The notes under the pieces were generated by a model. The model searched no databases, was not told the origin of the DNA, and saw nothing but the letters and a program-made list of their open reading frames with translations. From the NCBI RefSeq assembly GCF_039954625.1, contig NZ_CP157199.1:806001-870000 (forward strand): a DNA stretch of 64,000 bases, read 5' to 3'. The translations under genes were made by a program, and so were the position numbers. Of the stretch, positions 63,143 through 64,000 are shown one piece after another. The stretch comes from Pontimicrobium sp. SW4 (GTDB lineage Bacteria; Bacteroidota; Bacteroidia; Flavobacteriales; Flavobacteriaceae). Numbering within the stretch: position 1 is the first letter of the stretch; the number at the start of each line of letters is the position of its first letter.

Positions 63143-64000
63143 ATGAAGACAATTTTTAAATATGTATTGCTAGTTTTACTTGTAATTTCATGTAAAAGCA
63201 ATAAGGAGAAATCAATTAATTTAAAAGAAACTAAAGAAATTGACTTTATAATCGCTTTTGGATCTTGTAATAGGCAATCGTTTGAAAACAAACTCTGGAA
63301 ACCTGTTTTAGAAAATAAACCTATAGCTTGGATTTGGGGAGGCGATGTTATTTATTCTGATACTGATGATATGAAATTAATGTCACAACATTATCAGCAA
63401 CAACTTCAACAAGAAGGTTACGACCAGATAATTAAGGGAATGAAAGTTTTAGGTACTTGGGATGATCATGATTATGGATTAAATGATGGTGGTTTGGAGT
63501 ATGTAGCTAAAGCAGAAAGTCAGCAATTATTTTTAGATTTTATAGGTGTTTCGAAGACAGATAGTAGAAGGAAACGTGAAGGGGTATACCATTCAGAAGT
63601 TATAGAAACAGATAAAGGAAGTGTGAAAGTTATTGTTTTAGATACACGTTATTTTAGAAGTGCTTTAACACCATCTGATAATCCTGAGCATCGATATCAA
63701 CCAAATGTCTATGGAGAAGGTACAATGTTAGGCGATATACAATGGCAATGGCTAGAGAATGAATTAAATTCCTCAAAATCTGATTTTAACCTAATTGTAA
63801 GTAGTATCCAGTTTTTATCTGCTGAACACGGTTTTGAAACTTGGGGAACTATGCCTCATGAAGTGGATAAGCTTAAAAACTTAATTAGTACATCTAAAGC
63901 AAATGGTGTTATTGTATTGTCTGGTGACAGACATATTTCGGAGTTTTCTAAAATTACCATAGAAGGGTTAGATTATCCTTTAATTGATTTTACTTCAAGC
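63143..64000 (+). CDS. Alkaline phosphatase D (PhoD)-like lipoprotein, 3' end cut by window edge
   Basis: 286 codons are visible, open to the last base, so the gene runs past the window. It starts 'MKTIFKYVLLVLLVISC', a lipoprotein signal with Cys17. Metal-site motifs of the PhoD-like fold are seen: 'FGSCNRQS', 'WIWGGDVIYSD', 'GTWDDHDYGLNDGG' and 'VLSGDRHISEFS'. PhoD enzymes are phosphodiesterases/phosphomonoesterases that use iron and calcium, acting outside the inner membrane. Expected total length is about 340-350 residues. It reads away from nrnA. Confidence 0.9.
   Translation, partial: MKTIFKYVLLVLLVISCKSNKEKSINLKETKEIDFIIAFGSCNRQSFENKLWKPVLENKPIAWIWGGDVIYSDTDDMKLMSQHYQQQLQQEGYDQIIKGMKVLGTWDDHDYGLNDGGLEYVAKAESQQLFLDFIGVSKTDSRRKREGVYHSEVIETDKGSVKVIVLDTRYFRSALTPSDNPEHRYQPNVYGEGTMLGDIQWQWLENELNSSKSDFNLIVSSIQFLSAEHGFETWGTMPHEVDKLKNLISTSKANGVIVLSGDRHISEFSKITIEGLDYPLIDFTSS

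Overview
The window is a stretch of an AT-rich (roughly one-third GC) genome from the family Flavobacteriaceae (Bacteroidota). I could not fix the genus. The evidence is consistent: gliding-motility lipoprotein GldI, a secreted protease with a type IX secretion (T9SS) type A tail, a PorV/PorQ-like barrel, a TonB-dependent receptor with an STN domain, many Bacteroidota-specific families (DUF1573, DUF3276/PUR, DUF3810, DUF4249, DUF6090, Lnb), and promoters of the Bacteroidota form TTTG / TAnnTTTG with almost no Shine-Dalgarno sequences. Most of the window is ordinary core chromosome, with one accessory-looking patch at about 47.0-48.6 kb.

Layout. 0-5.6 kb: the 3' end of a surface polysaccharide cluster (three glycosyltransferases, a Wzy/O-antigen-ligase-like membrane protein and a polyprenyl-phosphate sugar phosphotransferase). 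5.6-12.6 kb: envelope functions (an Lnb-type lipoprotein N-acyltransferase, a PorQ-like barrel, PssA, a DUF808 protein, then a minus-strand operon kdsD-tatC-AhpD-like-lptB). 12.8-18.1 kb: RecQ, a cyclophilin-FKBP fusion, two tandem small secreted proteins and a BstA-like protein. 18.2-24.7 kb: a four-gene outer-membrane operon (unknown secreted protein, STN/TonB receptor, DUF4249 lipoprotein, macroglobulin-like protein). 24.8-33.0 kb: GNAT, thioredoxin-like protein, CsaA, a BASS transporter, an acyltransferase, an M14 peptidase, a PUR protein and an ABC exporter. 33.1-39.4 kb: leucine dehydrogenase, nusB, DUF1573, a frameshifted yajC, a DUF1801/YdeI protein, pepT and pyrD. 39.4-47.0 kb: T9SS M43 protease, HMG-CoA lyase, then a porin / FMN-binding protein / small membrane protein / ferritin / Cys-rich peptide group, then guaB. 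47.0-48.6 kb: non-coding region rich in inverted repeats, next to a DUF6090 gene. 48.6-64.0 kb: ArgE-like peptidase with a YfcC carrier, an M48 protease with a TrmH methylase, two amidohydrolases, DUF3810, pepD, a PPIase-gldI-nrnA operon, and a PhoD-like phosphatase cut by the right edge.

How the genes work together. The envelope theme is strong: polysaccharide assembly, LPS transport (LptB) and Kdo supply (KdsD), phospholipid synthesis (PssA, acyltransferase), lipoprotein acylation (Lnb), twin-arginine export (TatC), and periplasmic folding helpers (the PPIase lipoprotein and GldI). A second theme is peptide and amino-acid use (three M20 peptidases, M14, M43 and M48 peptidases, leucine dehydrogenase, HMG-CoA lyase), which fits a protein-degrading marine flavobacterium. 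The most notable points are the inverted-repeat array at 47.3-48.5 kb and its dispersed copy near 36.9 kb, the possible extracytoplasmic flavin/iron module at 42.4-45.5 kb, a Cys-rich microprotein after ferritin, a RecQ without its zinc cysteines, an A8 frameshift in yajC, a 28-bp palindrome in the nusB leader, and several promoters placed 4-5 bases before ATG (leaderless transcripts). I saw no tRNA, rRNA, CRISPR array, insertion sequence or prophage.
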